64,000 bases of DNA from Peribacillus simplex (GTDB lineage Bacteria; Bacillota; Bacilli; Bacillales; DSM-1321), in NCBI RefSeq assembly GCF_001578185.1, contig NZ_CP011008.1, positions 2,570,001 to 2,634,000 of the forward strand, written 5' to 3'. How positions within the stretch are numbered: position 1 is the stretch's first letter; each line of letters starts with the position of its first letter. The translations under genes were made by a program, and so were the position numbers. The notes under the pieces are model-generated. The model saw nothing but the letters and a program-made list of their open reading frames with translations. It was not told the origin of the DNA and did no database searches. This document shows positions 51,654-60,903 of the stretch, in pieces.

Positions 51654-52832
51654 TTACTTTGGATTAATATCTTTATCAAATATTTGGGTCGGAATGGCCA
51701 CGGTACAACACGCATTAGGGATGTCGACGATACCATTTATCCGGCCTTCAATAGGCGCTGTACCTAATATCATATATGCCTGCTCTCCTGTATAACCGAG
51801 TGTTTTCAAATATTCGATTGCATTCAGGCAAGCTCGGCGGTATGCAATATGTGCATCCAAATAATGTTGCTTTCCTGTAAACTCATCTACTGAAATGCCT
51901 TCAAACACTAAATAATCGGAATAATTTGGTTCAACCGGACCAGGTTTGAAGATAGGATTGTCTTTAATTTTATATTTCTCCATACCTCCCTTAATCACGT
52001 CGACACGAAGATCAATCCATCCCGCCATTTCAATCCCGCCGCAGAATGTAATTTCGCCATCCCCTTGTGAAAAATGGAGGTCACCTACCGAAAGTTTTGC
52101 TCCGTCCACAAATACTGGGAAGAAGACTCTTGAACCTTTTGATAAATTTTTAATGTCACAGTTTCCTCCATTTTCCCTTGGAGGCACGGTTCTCGCTCCC
52201 TCTTTGACAACCCGATCAAATTCTGCTCCTTTTAACGTGCCTAGCACTGCATGCTCTGCTTGAGGAGAAGTTGCTAGTTCAGGTACACGGTCGGGATCTG
52301 TCATCTTCAATTCATTTTCTCGTTTATTCCACTCTTGCAGAAGCTCCATTGAAGGCGCCACACCAATTAATCCAGGGTGGATAAGCCCGGCAAACTTAAC
52401 ACCTGGCACATGCCTTGAAGTCGTATAAATTCCTTCAAAGTCCCAGATAGATTTAGCTGCTTCCGGATAATGTTCTGTTAAAAAACTTCCTCCATTTTCT
52501 TTGGCGAAAATTCCATTAAAACCCCATTCAGACTCAGCAAACGCACCGATATCCAAAATATCAACAACTAATAAATCACCCGGTTCCACTCCATTTACAT
52601 AAACCGGTCCGCTTAATACATGAACTCGCGGCAAAATAACATCCCTAATGTCACGAGGATCGTCATTGTTGCTAATTTGTCCATCCGTCCAATCTTTACA
52701 CTCCATACGAAACGATTGGCCCAGCTCTACTGAAAAAGCAGCGGGAATATCCGGATGCCAACGATTATGCCCCGGGTGTGCTTGTTGCTCCATCGGTTTA
52801 CTAAGATCCAGTTTAAACAAAGTTTTAGGCAT
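51654..52832 (-). CDS. fmdA: Formamidase/acetamidase FmdA
   Basis: A 392-residue enzyme of the acetamidase/formamidase family. Family motifs include LSGPVYVNGVEPGDLLVVDILDI, HPGLIGVAPS, ENGGNCDIKNL and GDLHFSQGDGEITFCGGIEM. It hydrolyses formamide (or short aliphatic amides) to ammonia and formate in the cytoplasm, providing nitrogen. It starts at an ATG after AGGAGGAG. The gene order fmdA-fmdB is common. No amide transporter is adjacent. Confidence 0.9.
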   Translation of the reverse strand: MPKTLFKLDLSKPMEQQAHPGHNRWHPDIPAAFSVELGQSFRMECKDWTDGQISNNDDPRDIRDVILPRVHVLSGPVYVNGVEPGDLLVVDILDIGAFAESEWGFNGIFAKENGGSFLTEHYPEAAKSIWDFEGIYTTSRHVPGVKFAGLIHPGLIGVAPSMELLQEWNKRENELKMTDPDRVPELATSPQAEHAVLGTLKGAEFDRVVKEGARTVPPRENGGNCDIKNLSKGSRVFFPVFVDGAKLSVGDLHFSQGDGEITFCGGIEMAGWIDLRVDVIKGGMEKYKIKDNPIFKPGPVEPNYSDYLVFEGISVDEFTGKQHYLDAHIAYRRACLNAIEYLKTLGYTGEQAYMILGTAPIEGRINGIVDIPNACCTVAIPTQIFDKDINPK

Positions 52833-53213
52833 GTTACTCCTCCTTCAATCTATTAATCTATGAGGTTAAACTATGTATGCGTTTTCATATTAGTATTTTT
52901 AACAAATATAGTCAAATTATTAATATTATAACAGTTGGGTTTAATGAACTTAATCTTGATGAAGTGAGTAAAGCAATATTAAGAATCAATAGAACAACAA
53001 CCTTTTTTTAATATTTTAGTTGAGTTGACCGTTTTTACTTAGCTTTTAAAGGTGCACGCTCCATTTTGTACTTTGTTATTAATTCATATGAGATTAGAAC
53101 AACCTATTGATTCAATAGATAAATAGGTTTATTTTAAAATCCCCCTATTTATTTCCGTTGAGAAAAGGTTAATTTTTTAACTAATAACTTGAAAAATCCT
53201 GAATAATACTATA

Positions 53214-53245
53214 AAAAAGGCATTCCTCAACAGAATGCCTTTTTA
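53214..53245. terminator. Bidirectional terminator
   Basis: AAAAAGGCATTC and GAATGCCTTTTT around a 7-base loop; no gene ends directly before it. Confidence 0.65.
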
Positions 53246-53482
53246 TAAAATTGAATTTCCCCTGAGATTCTTCCTCCAAAATAAGAATTTTTCACGAAAT
53301 TTAGTTTTAAAAGACAGAGCATCCTCTCCTTCTTATACTTTGATAAATATTATTCAACATTGGCGTTGATTGCCAGAGTTCATTAAAAAAAGAAAAACCT
53401 TTCTTTAGTTGAAGATTATCTACAGTCTGGAACCCTATAATCATAGGTTTTTTTATGAATAGTAGAATAAATCAGGAATAGG

Positions 53483-53509
53483 AGTTACCATAATTATATT
53501 ATGGTAACT
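53483..53509. repeat. 12-bp perfect inverted repeat
   Basis: AGTTACCATAAT and ATTATGGTAACT flank three bases. There is no T-run, so a protein-binding site or an IS scar is more likely than a terminator. It lies about 400 bases upstream of the hydrolase/TetR pair. Confidence 0.45.
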
Positions 53510-53852
53510 ACTTAATGAGGCCTGTTTATTCATTTCTGAGATCAGCTAATTCATTAGTTGTTCAACAAGACTTAATGACATGGTTCTTGCTCTGGACCGC
53601 AAAGTAAATATGGAGACTAATAAAATACTCCTTATTCGTTTATTTCTTTCAGTTTTCATCGATTTATTGCCTAACATAGGGAACCATGAGATATTCCGGT
53701 TGCTGAGACTATCTCTTTAACAGAATTCTATACTGTCGATTCAGTAATCAAGTGTTACAAAAATACTGATTTTTGATAATGGTTTATAATAACATGGCAG
53801 TTATGTTATTTTAGAGAACGGGCGATTTTGCGAAATTAAATTGCATTTTCTA

Positions 53853-53898
53853 TTGACTAAATGTTCATTCAATAATAAAATAATACTGAAAATTCAGT
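53853..53898 (+). promoter_or_regulatory. Promoter and possible TetR site of the hydrolase operon
   Basis: TTGACT (53853-53858) and TAAAAT (53876-53881) with a 17-base spacer, followed by an inverted repeat ACTGAA-AA-TTCAGT at 53885-53898 where a repressor would block transcription. Confidence 0.6.
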
Positions 53899-53917
53899 AA
53901 AAATCGGAGGGGTTGAA

Positions 53918-54670
53918 TTGGATTTATATTTCGAGATTACTGGTAATGGTCATCCTGTTGTTCTTATTCATAGTGGTGGTGCTGATTTAAGGCAATGGAC
54001 ATTTTTGGCATCACTTTTATCTAAGGATTACAAAGTGATTGCTTTTGATGGTCGTGGTGCCGGTAAATCACCATCCCCAATAAAACATGCAAACTATGTT
54101 GACGATGTATTGGCATTAATGGATTACCTGGAACTTAATCAGGCAACGCTTATAGGCCATTCCATGGGCGGACAGATTGCAACCGATTTCGCTCTTAATT
54201 ACCCTGAAAGAGTATCGAAACTTGTATTAATCGCTCCTTCTTTAACAGGTTTTCCCTATTCAAAGGAGTTTGAACAATACCATGACAAGATATTAGAAAG
54301 TGCCCCGAATATAGATAAGATGTTGGATCTTGCCCTTCATTCACCAACTTACCAGGTTGTTATCGATAGTCCGCAAAAAGATCTCACTGTTCAAATGCTC
54401 AGGCATCATTTCGGGCGCATGCTTAAGTGGCCCGCTGATTTCTGCATGAAATGGCCTCAGCCGCCAGCAATGGAACGATTAGAAGAATTGAACCCCGAAA
54501 CTTTATTTTTTATCGGCAAAAAAGACTTGGCAGACAATTTTCGAGTTGCCGATTGTTTCCGTAAGGTTCCAAACCTCCGTTTCATCGAACTAGAGGATGC
54601 CGATCATATGCTGCCCCTCACCCATTCTGAATTTTTATATCAAGAATTCACTGCCTTTATGGAGGATTAA
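53918..54670 (+). CDS. Alpha/beta hydrolase (serine type)
   Basis: A 250-residue alpha/beta hydrolase: VVLIHSGGADLRQW forms the oxyanion loop, IGHSMGG carries the nucleophile Ser82, and the acid and base are likely in FIGKKDLADNF and EDADHMLPL. This is the esterase/dienelactone-hydrolase-like type without a lid domain of known specificity. The start is a TTG five bases after GGAGGGG. A TetR gene follows within eight bases, so the two form an operon that probably answers to the hyd substrate. Confidence 0.82.
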   Translation: MDLYFEITGNGHPVVLIHSGGADLRQWTFLASLLSKDYKVIAFDGRGAGKSPSPIKHANYVDDVLALMDYLELNQATLIGHSMGGQIATDFALNYPERVSKLVLIAPSLTGFPYSKEFEQYHDKILESAPNIDKMLDLALHSPTYQVVIDSPQKDLTVQMLRHHFGRMLKWPADFCMKWPQPPAMERLEELNPETLFFIGKKDLADNFRVADCFRKVPNLRFIELEDADHMLPLTHSEFLYQEFTAFMED

Positions 54671-54677
54671 AGTTAAA

Positions 54678-55274
54678 ATGCCACGTACACCCGAAGAGAA
54701 TGACCGTATTCGCCAAGCATCCAAAGAAAAAATTCGTGCTGCAGCCATGGAGTTATTTATGAAACAAGGATTTTACGCTACTTCTATAAGCGATATAGCC
54801 AAGAAGGCGGGTATTTCTAAAGGGTTACTTTATAACTATTACAAAGGAAAAGAAGAACTGCTTTCTGAAATGGTCGAGGCCAGAATCAGGGAAGTGGTTA
54901 AAGTCATGGAAGAAGCAGTCATCTTGGAGAAACCAAATGAGCAGCTTAAATATATAGTCAATGGTGCCATTGATAATATCCATAAAAACCCGGAAGTCCA
55001 TCGCTTCTATCTACACCTACAAACACAGCCAGAGGCTGATGAAGAGTTGATTAAATACACTCATCTCCTTATCGGGGAAAACACTAGGCAGTTTGAGTTT
55101 CAATGCAAAATATTTGAAATAATGGGAGAAAAGGAGCCAAGGAAACGATCGTTATATTTTTCATCTGTGCTCCAAGGTATTATGTTGATGATATCTACCT
55201 ACCCACAGAAGTTTCCGATAGAAGAAATAAAGAAGCAGATTATAAGGGAGTTTTGTAACAAGTCTATCGTTTAA
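54678..55274 (+). CDS. TetR/AcrR-family regulator
   Basis: A 198-residue regulator with a typical TetR helix-turn-helix (IRAAAMELFMKQGFYATSISDIAKKAGISKGLLYNYYKGKEELLSEMV) and a helical C-terminal ligand domain. The ATG at 54678 comes 12 bases after GGAGG, seven bases downstream of the hydrolase stop codon; the frame extending further upstream overlaps the hydrolase and is not the real start. It probably represses this operon through the palindrome at 53885-53898. Confidence 0.85.
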   Translation: MPRTPEENDRIRQASKEKIRAAAMELFMKQGFYATSISDIAKKAGISKGLLYNYYKGKEELLSEMVEARIREVVKVMEEAVILEKPNEQLKYIVNGAIDNIHKNPEVHRFYLHLQTQPEADEELIKYTHLLIGENTRQFEFQCKIFEIMGEKEPRKRSLYFSSVLQGIMLMISTYPQKFPIEEIKKQIIREFCNKSIV

Positions 55275-55283
55275 AAGCCGCTT

Positions 55284-55306
55284 ATCTTGAATAAAGTTTA
55301 AACAAG
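55284..55306 (+). repeat. Intergenic repeat containing TTATCTTGAATAA, copy 2
   Basis: GCTTATCTTGAATAAAGTTTAA matches copy 1 (minus strand, near 24724-24750) at all but one position; a CGCTTTTCTTGAG block follows at about 55325. Confidence 0.5.
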
Positions 55307-55378
55307 GATCCTTCAACAACTGGGCGCTTTTCTTGAGTGAAAAATTGCGCTCTTTTCACAGATAAGTGTTCATAACAA

Positions 55379-55418
55379 ATAACCAGCTAATATCTTGACC
55401 CGATATTGGCTGGTTATT
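55379..55418 (+). terminator. Terminator of the hydrolase/TetR operon
   Basis: AATAACCAGC and GCTGGTTATT with an inner AATATC/GATATT helix, 105 bases beyond tetR; the T-run is weak. Confidence 0.5.
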
Positions 55419-55868
55419 CTCCGATCAAAATGATAAAAACTATGACACTTTCGCTCCCCCGAGTATCAGTTACAATTTTCCCATTTGTTAATAATTTATT
55501 TTCCAAGTTCTTATTCCAATTGTATACAATTCCTTCACTTCCGTACGAAAAACAGCGTCCAATTTCATTACTGAATCCAAACTCTTGTAATTTTCAAAAC
55601 TCTCAGTGAGGTTTTTTCCCTTGTAAAAGGCGTATCCAACTCCTTTCTACATCAACTAAATGGAAAAATGTTTGGATTATGCCCCCACTCCGCTAGTTGT
55701 GGAACGGAGAAGCTCTTCCTCTTTCATCTCTCCGATTAAAGACCAGTCTTCTTTAACCATCCAGTTATATCGAAATAATGTTTGCGCTGGAATACCTCCC
55801 TATTATAGGAATGTGGTAACCAATAACAAACTGAGTAATACTGGTCGGCTATAAATCGGCCCGGTCAG
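55419..55868. other. Intergenic region, nothing recognised
   Basis: Low GC; short plus-strand frames at 55406 and 55660 have no ribosome binding site or relatives. Confidence 0.4.
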
Positions 55869-56441
55869 TTAATAATAGAAATCCATTAATGTTTCGTCCA
55901 TTAAATCTTGTGTAAGACCTATGTAAATCATCGTATCTTTTGGATTGGAGTGATTTAGGATTTGCTGCAGTAATGCGATATCCTTGAATTTTTGGTAATG
56001 CAAATAACCGAAAGTTTTTCTTAAGGTATGTGTACCTACATCCGGAATGTCTGCCATTTCAGCTGCTTTGTTCAAGACCCGGTAGGCTTGTACCCTAGTG
56101 ATCGGTCCATTCCCTTTTCGACTTGGAAATAAATATTGTTCATTATTCAGGTTCATTTTCCGGACATACTTCTTTACTTCCTTTCGAAGTTGAGGATTGA
56201 CAATGAACCGTTTAATTTTATCTGTCTTTTGCTCCACAATGACTATATGCGTGCCTTCTAGGATATCTTTCACTCGCAATTGTAAAAGATCCCCTATACG
56301 CAAACCAATATTTATCCCAATTGAAAACATCATATAATCCCTGTAGCTGCAATATTTTAATAGTGACTTTTTCATCTTTTCTATGTGATCGAGCCGGCGT
56401 ATCGGCTGGACATTCTTGATTCTTTGAGAGGTCGCTTGCAT
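55869..56441 (-). CDS. Tyrosine recombinase (core-only phage-integrase family)
   Basis: A 190-residue site-specific recombinase with all catalytic residues in place: Arg48 in GLRIGDLL, a Lys near 75-78 (KTDKIKR), His138 and Arg141 in THTLRKT, His164 in ILNHSN and Tyr173 in MIYIGL. Only about 15-30 residues precede the catalytic core, so the SAM-like N-terminal DNA-binding domain of XerC/D is very short or missing. No attachment sites, excisionase or mobile-element genes were seen nearby. The ATG at 56441 is preferred. Confidence 0.83.
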   Translation of the reverse strand: MQATSQRIKNVQPIRRLDHIEKMKKSLLKYCSYRDYMMFSIGINIGLRIGDLLQLRVKDILEGTHIVIVEQKTDKIKRFIVNPQLRKEVKKYVRKMNLNNEQYLFPSRKGNGPITRVQAYRVLNKAAEMADIPDVGTHTLRKTFGYLHYQKFKDIALLQQILNHSNPKDTMIYIGLTQDLMDETLMDFYY

Positions 56442-56922
56442 GAATGACTCATTCCCCTTTCCCCTTCTTTCATTGTACGTGAACAGGCGAAAAAAAGGCA
56501 AGTTTTTTTAATTTCAATACCCTTATAAACCTTGATTTAACGCGATTTCGAATGTATCAATAGAGGCCCTTTGTTACATTCGGAATATTCTTGCGAAATC
56601 ACCCAATAAGCCCTTAAAATCTGCCAACGTCCTTTAAACGTCTGTATAGAGCCATATAGCGTTTTTAAGACAGTTTTGATTAATGACTCTATGGATTTAA
56701 AACAACGGCTTTAAAAACTAAATATGAAGCTCATTTTTTTTAATATTTTTGTAAGTTAATGTATACTTTTGAATATTTCTATCATTTAATCATATTGTTC
56801 ATTTTTATAAAACCAATTCGATTGACCATAACTATGTTATGTAAACAGTGTCTTCAATTATTATTTATTACATTTGATAAAGAGAATCTTATGCACCCTC
56901 TTTATCAAATCACCTCAATTTA
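56442..56922. other. AT-rich region upstream of the recombinase gene
   Basis: No gene supported. It is the promoter region of the recombinase on the minus strand and the 3' side of uvsE. I saw no direct repeats that could be attachment sites. Confidence 0.4.
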
Positions 56923-57894
56923 TTAATGAATATAAAAACTGGCTCCATCAATGATCTCTATATCTTTGTATACTTGCAGCTGATCCATCAACTGGAAAAG
57001 TGCTCCATCCTTTTGTTTTGCTTCAATCATACAATCCAATTGTGGTAAACTCCCCTTAATTTGTTGCAAAAAATCCATGAAGATTCCTGTATCCACAAAG
57101 TCAGCATGTGCTCGAAATTCTTTATCGGACCTTGGACTTGAAATATGCATTTTAGGAGGCAGTTTGGAATTACTCCAGGTATTTAATATTCGGTCCCAAT
57201 GATCTTTCCAATTTTCACTTGGTAACCGATGTGCGAGGTAATGGTGATAATCAAAAACTATTGGAATCCCCAATTTCTCACATAAGTAAAGTGTTTCCGT
57301 CAAAGTAAAGGTAGTATCATCATTCTCGAGAATGACCATTCTTTGAATCGATTCAGGAATCAACCCCCAATTATGAATAAACTGCTCCAAAGCCTGTACA
57401 TGTTCGCCATAACCACCGCCAACATGCAGAACACAGCGATGCTCAGGGTTAATCCCCATTTTCTCCAATAAAGTATAATGCATCCTTAATGTTCTTAATG
57501 ATGTCTTCAGTATATCTATATTTGAACTATTCAAGATGACGTAATGATCTGGGTGAAAATCTATCCTTATTTTTGGATGATTTGTAATAAATGATTTTAA
57601 TTTGGCAAGTTCCTCCAAAAGAGGATCTATGTAATCCCACTCTGGCATTTCTGGATGATTGGCTAAAGGTATGAGTTTAGAAGAAAGTCTAAAGAATTGA
57701 ATATTATTAGCTTCGTTATGTATCAGTAAACGCCAACAATTATGAAGATTGGAAATCGAAATGCGTTCAAGTTTCCTTATCGCCGCATCTTTGTCCTTAA
57801 TTTTCGAAAACTGAGCAAAAGTCATCGTTTGCGATGGTGAACAGTTTGGCACATGAGTACTCATGGCTACATAACCTAGGCGGATTAATGTCAA
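56923..57894 (-). CDS. uvsE: UV DNA damage endonuclease UvsE/UvdE
   Basis: A 323-residue TIM-barrel nuclease of the UvsE family (IRLGYVAMSTHVPNCSPSQTMTF; FFRLSSKLIPLANHP; RIDFHPDHYVILNS; VLENDDTTFTLTE; PIVFDYHHYLAH; KMHISSPRSDKEFRAHADFVD). The conserved histidines and acids coordinate the metal ions. It nicks DNA 5' to cyclobutane dimers and 6-4 photoproducts. It starts at a TTG eight bases after AAAGGAG. No SOS box is visible upstream. Confidence 0.92.
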   Translation of the reverse strand: MTLIRLGYVAMSTHVPNCSPSQTMTFAQFSKIKDKDAAIRKLERISISNLHNCWRLLIHNEANNIQFFRLSSKLIPLANHPEMPEWDYIDPLLEELAKLKSFITNHPKIRIDFHPDHYVILNSSNIDILKTSLRTLRMHYTLLEKMGINPEHRCVLHVGGGYGEHVQALEQFIHNWGLIPESIQRMVILENDDTTFTLTETLYLCEKLGIPIVFDYHHYLAHRLPSENWKDHWDRILNTWSNSKLPPKMHISSPRSDKEFRAHADFVDTGIFMDFLQQIKGSLPQLDCMIEAKQKDGALFQLMDQLQVYKDIEIIDGASFYIH

Positions 57895-58091
57895 ATGGAT
57901 ATCTCCTTTACATTTTTTGTTTATTGGAAGTATCCCATTAAATCATTAATAAATCCATATGGGAAAAAATCCATCTCTAACAGCAATTATAAAAAATAGA
58001 TCGCATACACAAATGCCTGTTATACTTAAGTAATTCCCCATTCTAGTGTCAAAAGGATGATACATTTCAGGTTATCCTGCAAACAAAGATC

Positions 58092-59267
58092 TCATAAATC
58101 TAGTGCTTGTTCAAGATCTGCAATTAATTTTTCCGCTGGTTCCATTCCTACAGAGAGACGAATTAACCCAGGGCTTACATGTTCCTTGATTAGATTGTCA
58201 GCATTGTTACCTAAGTTTGGAGACATAATAAGACTCTCGAAAGAACCCCAGGACACACCAATTTTAAAGATCCTCACTTTGTTTATCACTTCCTTTACTG
58301 CTTCATAATTTGCACTTTTAAGTTCGAAAGTCAATAAACCCGAGAAGCCAGTTAGCTGTTGATTATTTATTTCTGTATTACGCGGCGAGCGAAGTCCAGG
58401 GTAATTTACCCTTGATACAACTGGATGGGAAGAAAGGAAACCTGCGATTTGCTTAGCGTTTTCTTGATGTACTTTCATACGTAATGGCAATGTTTGCAAT
58501 CCCCGCAACAATAGTGAGGCTTCGCGCGGCCCCATCGTTCCACCAAACAATAAATACTCCTTATTAAAAAGATCCTTCATTACTTCACCACTAGTAATTA
58601 ATGCACCGCCTAACAAGTCACTATGTCCTCCTAAGTATTTAGATGCGGAATGAACTACAATATCAATCCCATAAGTTAAAGGCTTTTGAAAGAGGGGGGT
58701 GGCCCATGTATTATCAATGATCGTACGAACACCACAAGACCTTGCCATATCACCAATAACCTTAAGATCGACAAGTTTGAGATTCAAATCTGTTGGATTT
58801 TCCAGGTATATTAATTTTGTATTTGGCATGATAGCTCTCTTGATATCTTTCTTCACAGTCGAGTAAACAACTGAATGGTTAATCCCAAACTTCTGCAAAT
58901 AAGTTAACAGATCCATTGTGGATTTATATATATTACTTATACATAACACATGGTCTCCGGCTTTTACACTGTTGAAAATTGCTGCAGTAATCGCAGCCAT
59001 TTCTGAAGCAAAACATTTACATTGCTCCCCCTGCTCCAATGCGGCTAATTTTTTTTCGGCGATTTCAACAGTTGGGTTAGTCCCTCGTGTATATACATAA
59101 TGATTTTGTTGATCATTTTCTGCTTTGACAAACTCTTCATGTGTAGGGTAGACAAATAAAGAATTCCCGAATATTGGAGGAATGATCGCTCCACCAAACA
59201 GATCGGACCCCGTATCAAAGTGCATACAAATTTCTTGATCACTAAAGAAGTTCTCAGGATTCTGCAT
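58092..59267 (-). CDS. PLP-dependent transsulfuration-family enzyme
   Basis: A 391-residue Cys/Met-metabolism PLP enzyme. The YVYTRGTNPTVEIAEKKLAALEQGE segment, the Asp of IIDNTWATP and the lysine Lys210 in VVHSASKYLGGHSDLLGG are the cofactor-binding features. The family includes cystathionine gamma-synthase, beta/gamma-lyases and methionine gamma-lyase; the exact reaction cannot be settled by eye, and no met or cys gene adjoins it. An ATG after GGAGG is the start. No SAM riboswitch is visible upstream. Confidence 0.85.
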   Translation of the reverse strand: MQNPENFFSDQEICMHFDTGSDLFGGAIIPPIFGNSLFVYPTHEEFVKAENDQQNHYVYTRGTNPTVEIAEKKLAALEQGEQCKCFASEMAAITAAIFNSVKAGDHVLCISNIYKSTMDLLTYLQKFGINHSVVYSTVKKDIKRAIMPNTKLIYLENPTDLNLKLVDLKVIGDMARSCGVRTIIDNTWATPLFQKPLTYGIDIVVHSASKYLGGHSDLLGGALITSGEVMKDLFNKEYLLFGGTMGPREASLLLRGLQTLPLRMKVHQENAKQIAGFLSSHPVVSRVNYPGLRSPRNTEINNQQLTGFSGLLTFELKSANYEAVKEVINKVRIFKIGVSWGSFESLIMSPNLGNNADNLIKEHVSPGLIRLSVGMEPAEKLIADLEQALDL

Positions 59268-59327
59268 GGTTTCCTCCTTCTATTTACCTTTTTATGAGTA
59301 GCTTTAAAAGTGATTACCCTTTTAGGA

Positions 59328-59573
59328 TCAAATCAAGCTCCCTGCTTTATCCAATTCTTTGATTTCTATAATATAAGAAGTTAATTGTATAGTGGCAATC
59401 CGGTTCACTTTAATGGATATTTGTATTTCGGGGTCCATATTAACGGGTATAGGAATGTAGGTAGTTGTGGGCTGCAAATGAACATCTTTTAGCGGTAATG
59501 GTTTTACACCTTCAATAAGAATAAAACAACTCTCTCCTGTATACTCCATATCCGTATATCCATTAACTCTCAT
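59328..59573 (-). CDS. Small hypothetical protein
   Basis: An 81-residue protein of unknown family: rich in Pro, Ile and Thr, beta-type pattern (YIPIPVNMDPEIQISIKVNRIATIQLTSYIIEI), no cysteine pairs, no signal peptide or membrane segment. It could be a small coat- or spore-type protein but nothing proves it. The ATG at 59573 has no strong ribosome binding site, so the gene is only moderately supported. Confidence 0.45.
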   Translation of the reverse strand: MRVNGYTDMEYTGESCFILIEGVKPLPLKDVHLQPTTTYIPIPVNMDPEIQISIKVNRIATIQLTSYIIEIKELDKAGSLI

Positions 59574-60210
59574 CTGGGCTATTAAAGTATGTCCCTATTC
59601 TATAAAATTTATCCGTACTTAATTTTATAAAACAGGTTCATGATTCACAACCACTCTATTTTTTCATACACCCATCCACTCGTTCTGAATGTGTTACTTG
59701 CACAATAAAAGAACATTTCCTTTCCCCTTTAAAAACTTGACCCTTAAGTCGTTTCTCTGCTATTTCTTACTACTATCACAAATACCATCTTTAAAATAGA
59801 AAATGCTCTGATGACACAACCCCAGAGCATTTTTTACTATTTTAGATATATATTAACATTTTCTGTTAATGGCTTTTACACGAACGTTCGTAAAGTGTTT
59901 TCTACCTTTTATAATGCATTATAATAATACATGGAATTATATAGATCTGTTCCTACATCATTATGATAACTTGCATTTCAGTATGGATTAGATGATGCAT
60001 TATACCTGTTAGAGAAATCCCCATAATCTTATTGATAGTTCACATAACAACTCCGTTTTATCTATTAGGGTTAGGGGTCCTGCCTTAACCATTATCACTT
60101 TTTTATTCTCTTCGTTTTCTTCAGAAGTCTTTGATTTTCTATATTCTCATACAACCTTTATAACGTGGTTGTATTCTATGCAAAGAGATGAAAATATCTC
60201 AACCATTCGT
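59574..60210. other. AT-rich intergenic region
   Basis: No gene supported. Holds the terminator-like hairpin at 59800-59835 and a perfect 12-bp palindrome ACGAACGTTCGT at 59880-59891 whose role is unknown. Confidence 0.45.
59800..59835. terminator. Terminator-like hairpin
   Basis: AAAATGCTCTG and CAGAGCATTTT with a 12-base loop and T6 on the plus strand; no plus-strand gene lies upstream, so it most likely ends minus-strand transcription from the ABC operon. Confidence 0.6.
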
Positions 60211-60903
60211 TTACTTCTCAATAAATTCAAGAAAAACATGATCATCAGCTATTAACTCAAGATTATTGGGTATTCGTAAATAAACGACTTGGTCGGTACT
60301 GAAAGATGGATTTATGATCGATTCACCTGTAAATTGTCGTATTGGAAAATCAGCTTTAGTTATTATAAGATTAATATCTTGTTGTTGAAGAAGATTAATG
60401 GTAAGGGTATCATCCGTTAACTCAAGATGATAAGGCTTCAGTTTTCTAGAAAAATCGTAACCGTCTATTATTAATCCATTGCCAAAAATGAAGGCTTCAA
60501 TCGTGTCATCGTTATTTGTCTTTCTTTCTACCAAAATTTGCGAACCGTCACTGTTACTAGATTTGACCTTTATTGTTTTATTTTGGTGATTACTAAAGTT
60601 CCTTTCTTTCATTAAATACTTTGCATCAACCTGGTCGATCTCTCCCTTATTAAGATTCGAATATAAATCACTTAATTCCCGGTCTGTATCCACCACTTTT
60701 TCCATTCCTTTCTGACTCATCGAATCATCAATGATGAAAGGGACAAAAGCCGTGCCTAGTAGTAGTACGCCAATATAGATGAAGAGAAGCCAGTGAGTTA
60801 CTTTGGGAGTTGCAAATTTTCCGGCAAACCTAACCATAAAAATGAAAACTCCAAATATAAGAATCAGAATGACTAACGGCAATATTGCTGTCATAACGGT
60901 CAT
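60211..60903 (-). CDS. Membrane-anchored protein of the YtrA-type operon, unknown function
   Basis: A 230-residue protein with two N-terminal membrane helices (TAILPLVILILIFGVFIFMV and WLLFIYIGVLLLGTAFVPFII) and a soluble C-terminal domain of about 160 residues, predicted to be beta-rich, that I do not recognise. Its ATG overlaps the stop of the permease gene (ATGA), so it is the last gene of the four-gene operon and may be a partner of the ABC exporter, perhaps an extracytoplasmic sensor or accessory domain. Confidence 0.7.
   Translation of the reverse strand: MTVMTAILPLVILILIFGVFIFMVRFAGKFATPKVTHWLLFIYIGVLLLGTAFVPFIIDDSMSQKGMEKVVDTDRELSDLYSNLNKGEIDQVDAKYLMKERNFSNHQNKTIKVKSSNSDGSQILVERKTNNDDTIEAFIFGNGLIIDGYDFSRKLKPYHLELTDDTLTINLLQQQDINLIITKADFPIRQFTGESIINPSFSTDQVVYLRIPNNLELIADDHVFLEFIEK

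Larger units (their letters stand above)
52833..53852. other. One-kb intergenic region with terminator and palindrome
   Basis: No gene supported. Contains the hairpin at 53214-53245, a weaker terminator-like hairpin at 53431-53455 (AACCCTAT/ATAGGTT with T7), and the perfect palindrome at 53483-53509. A short frame at 53579 has no support. Confidence 0.45.

Noticed and set aside
53579-53722. Plus-strand frame of 47 codons in the empty kilobase
   Set aside because: No ribosome binding site or family resemblance.
57895-58050. SOS box upstream of uvsE
   Set aside because: I looked for the Bacillus CGAAC-N4-GTTCG pattern and did not find it. The palindrome ACGAACGTTCGT at 59880 has no spacer and is not an SOS box.
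59268-59330. SAM (S-box) riboswitch upstream of the transsulfuration-type gene
   Set aside because: The leader is too short and none of the conserved S-box sequence blocks is present.
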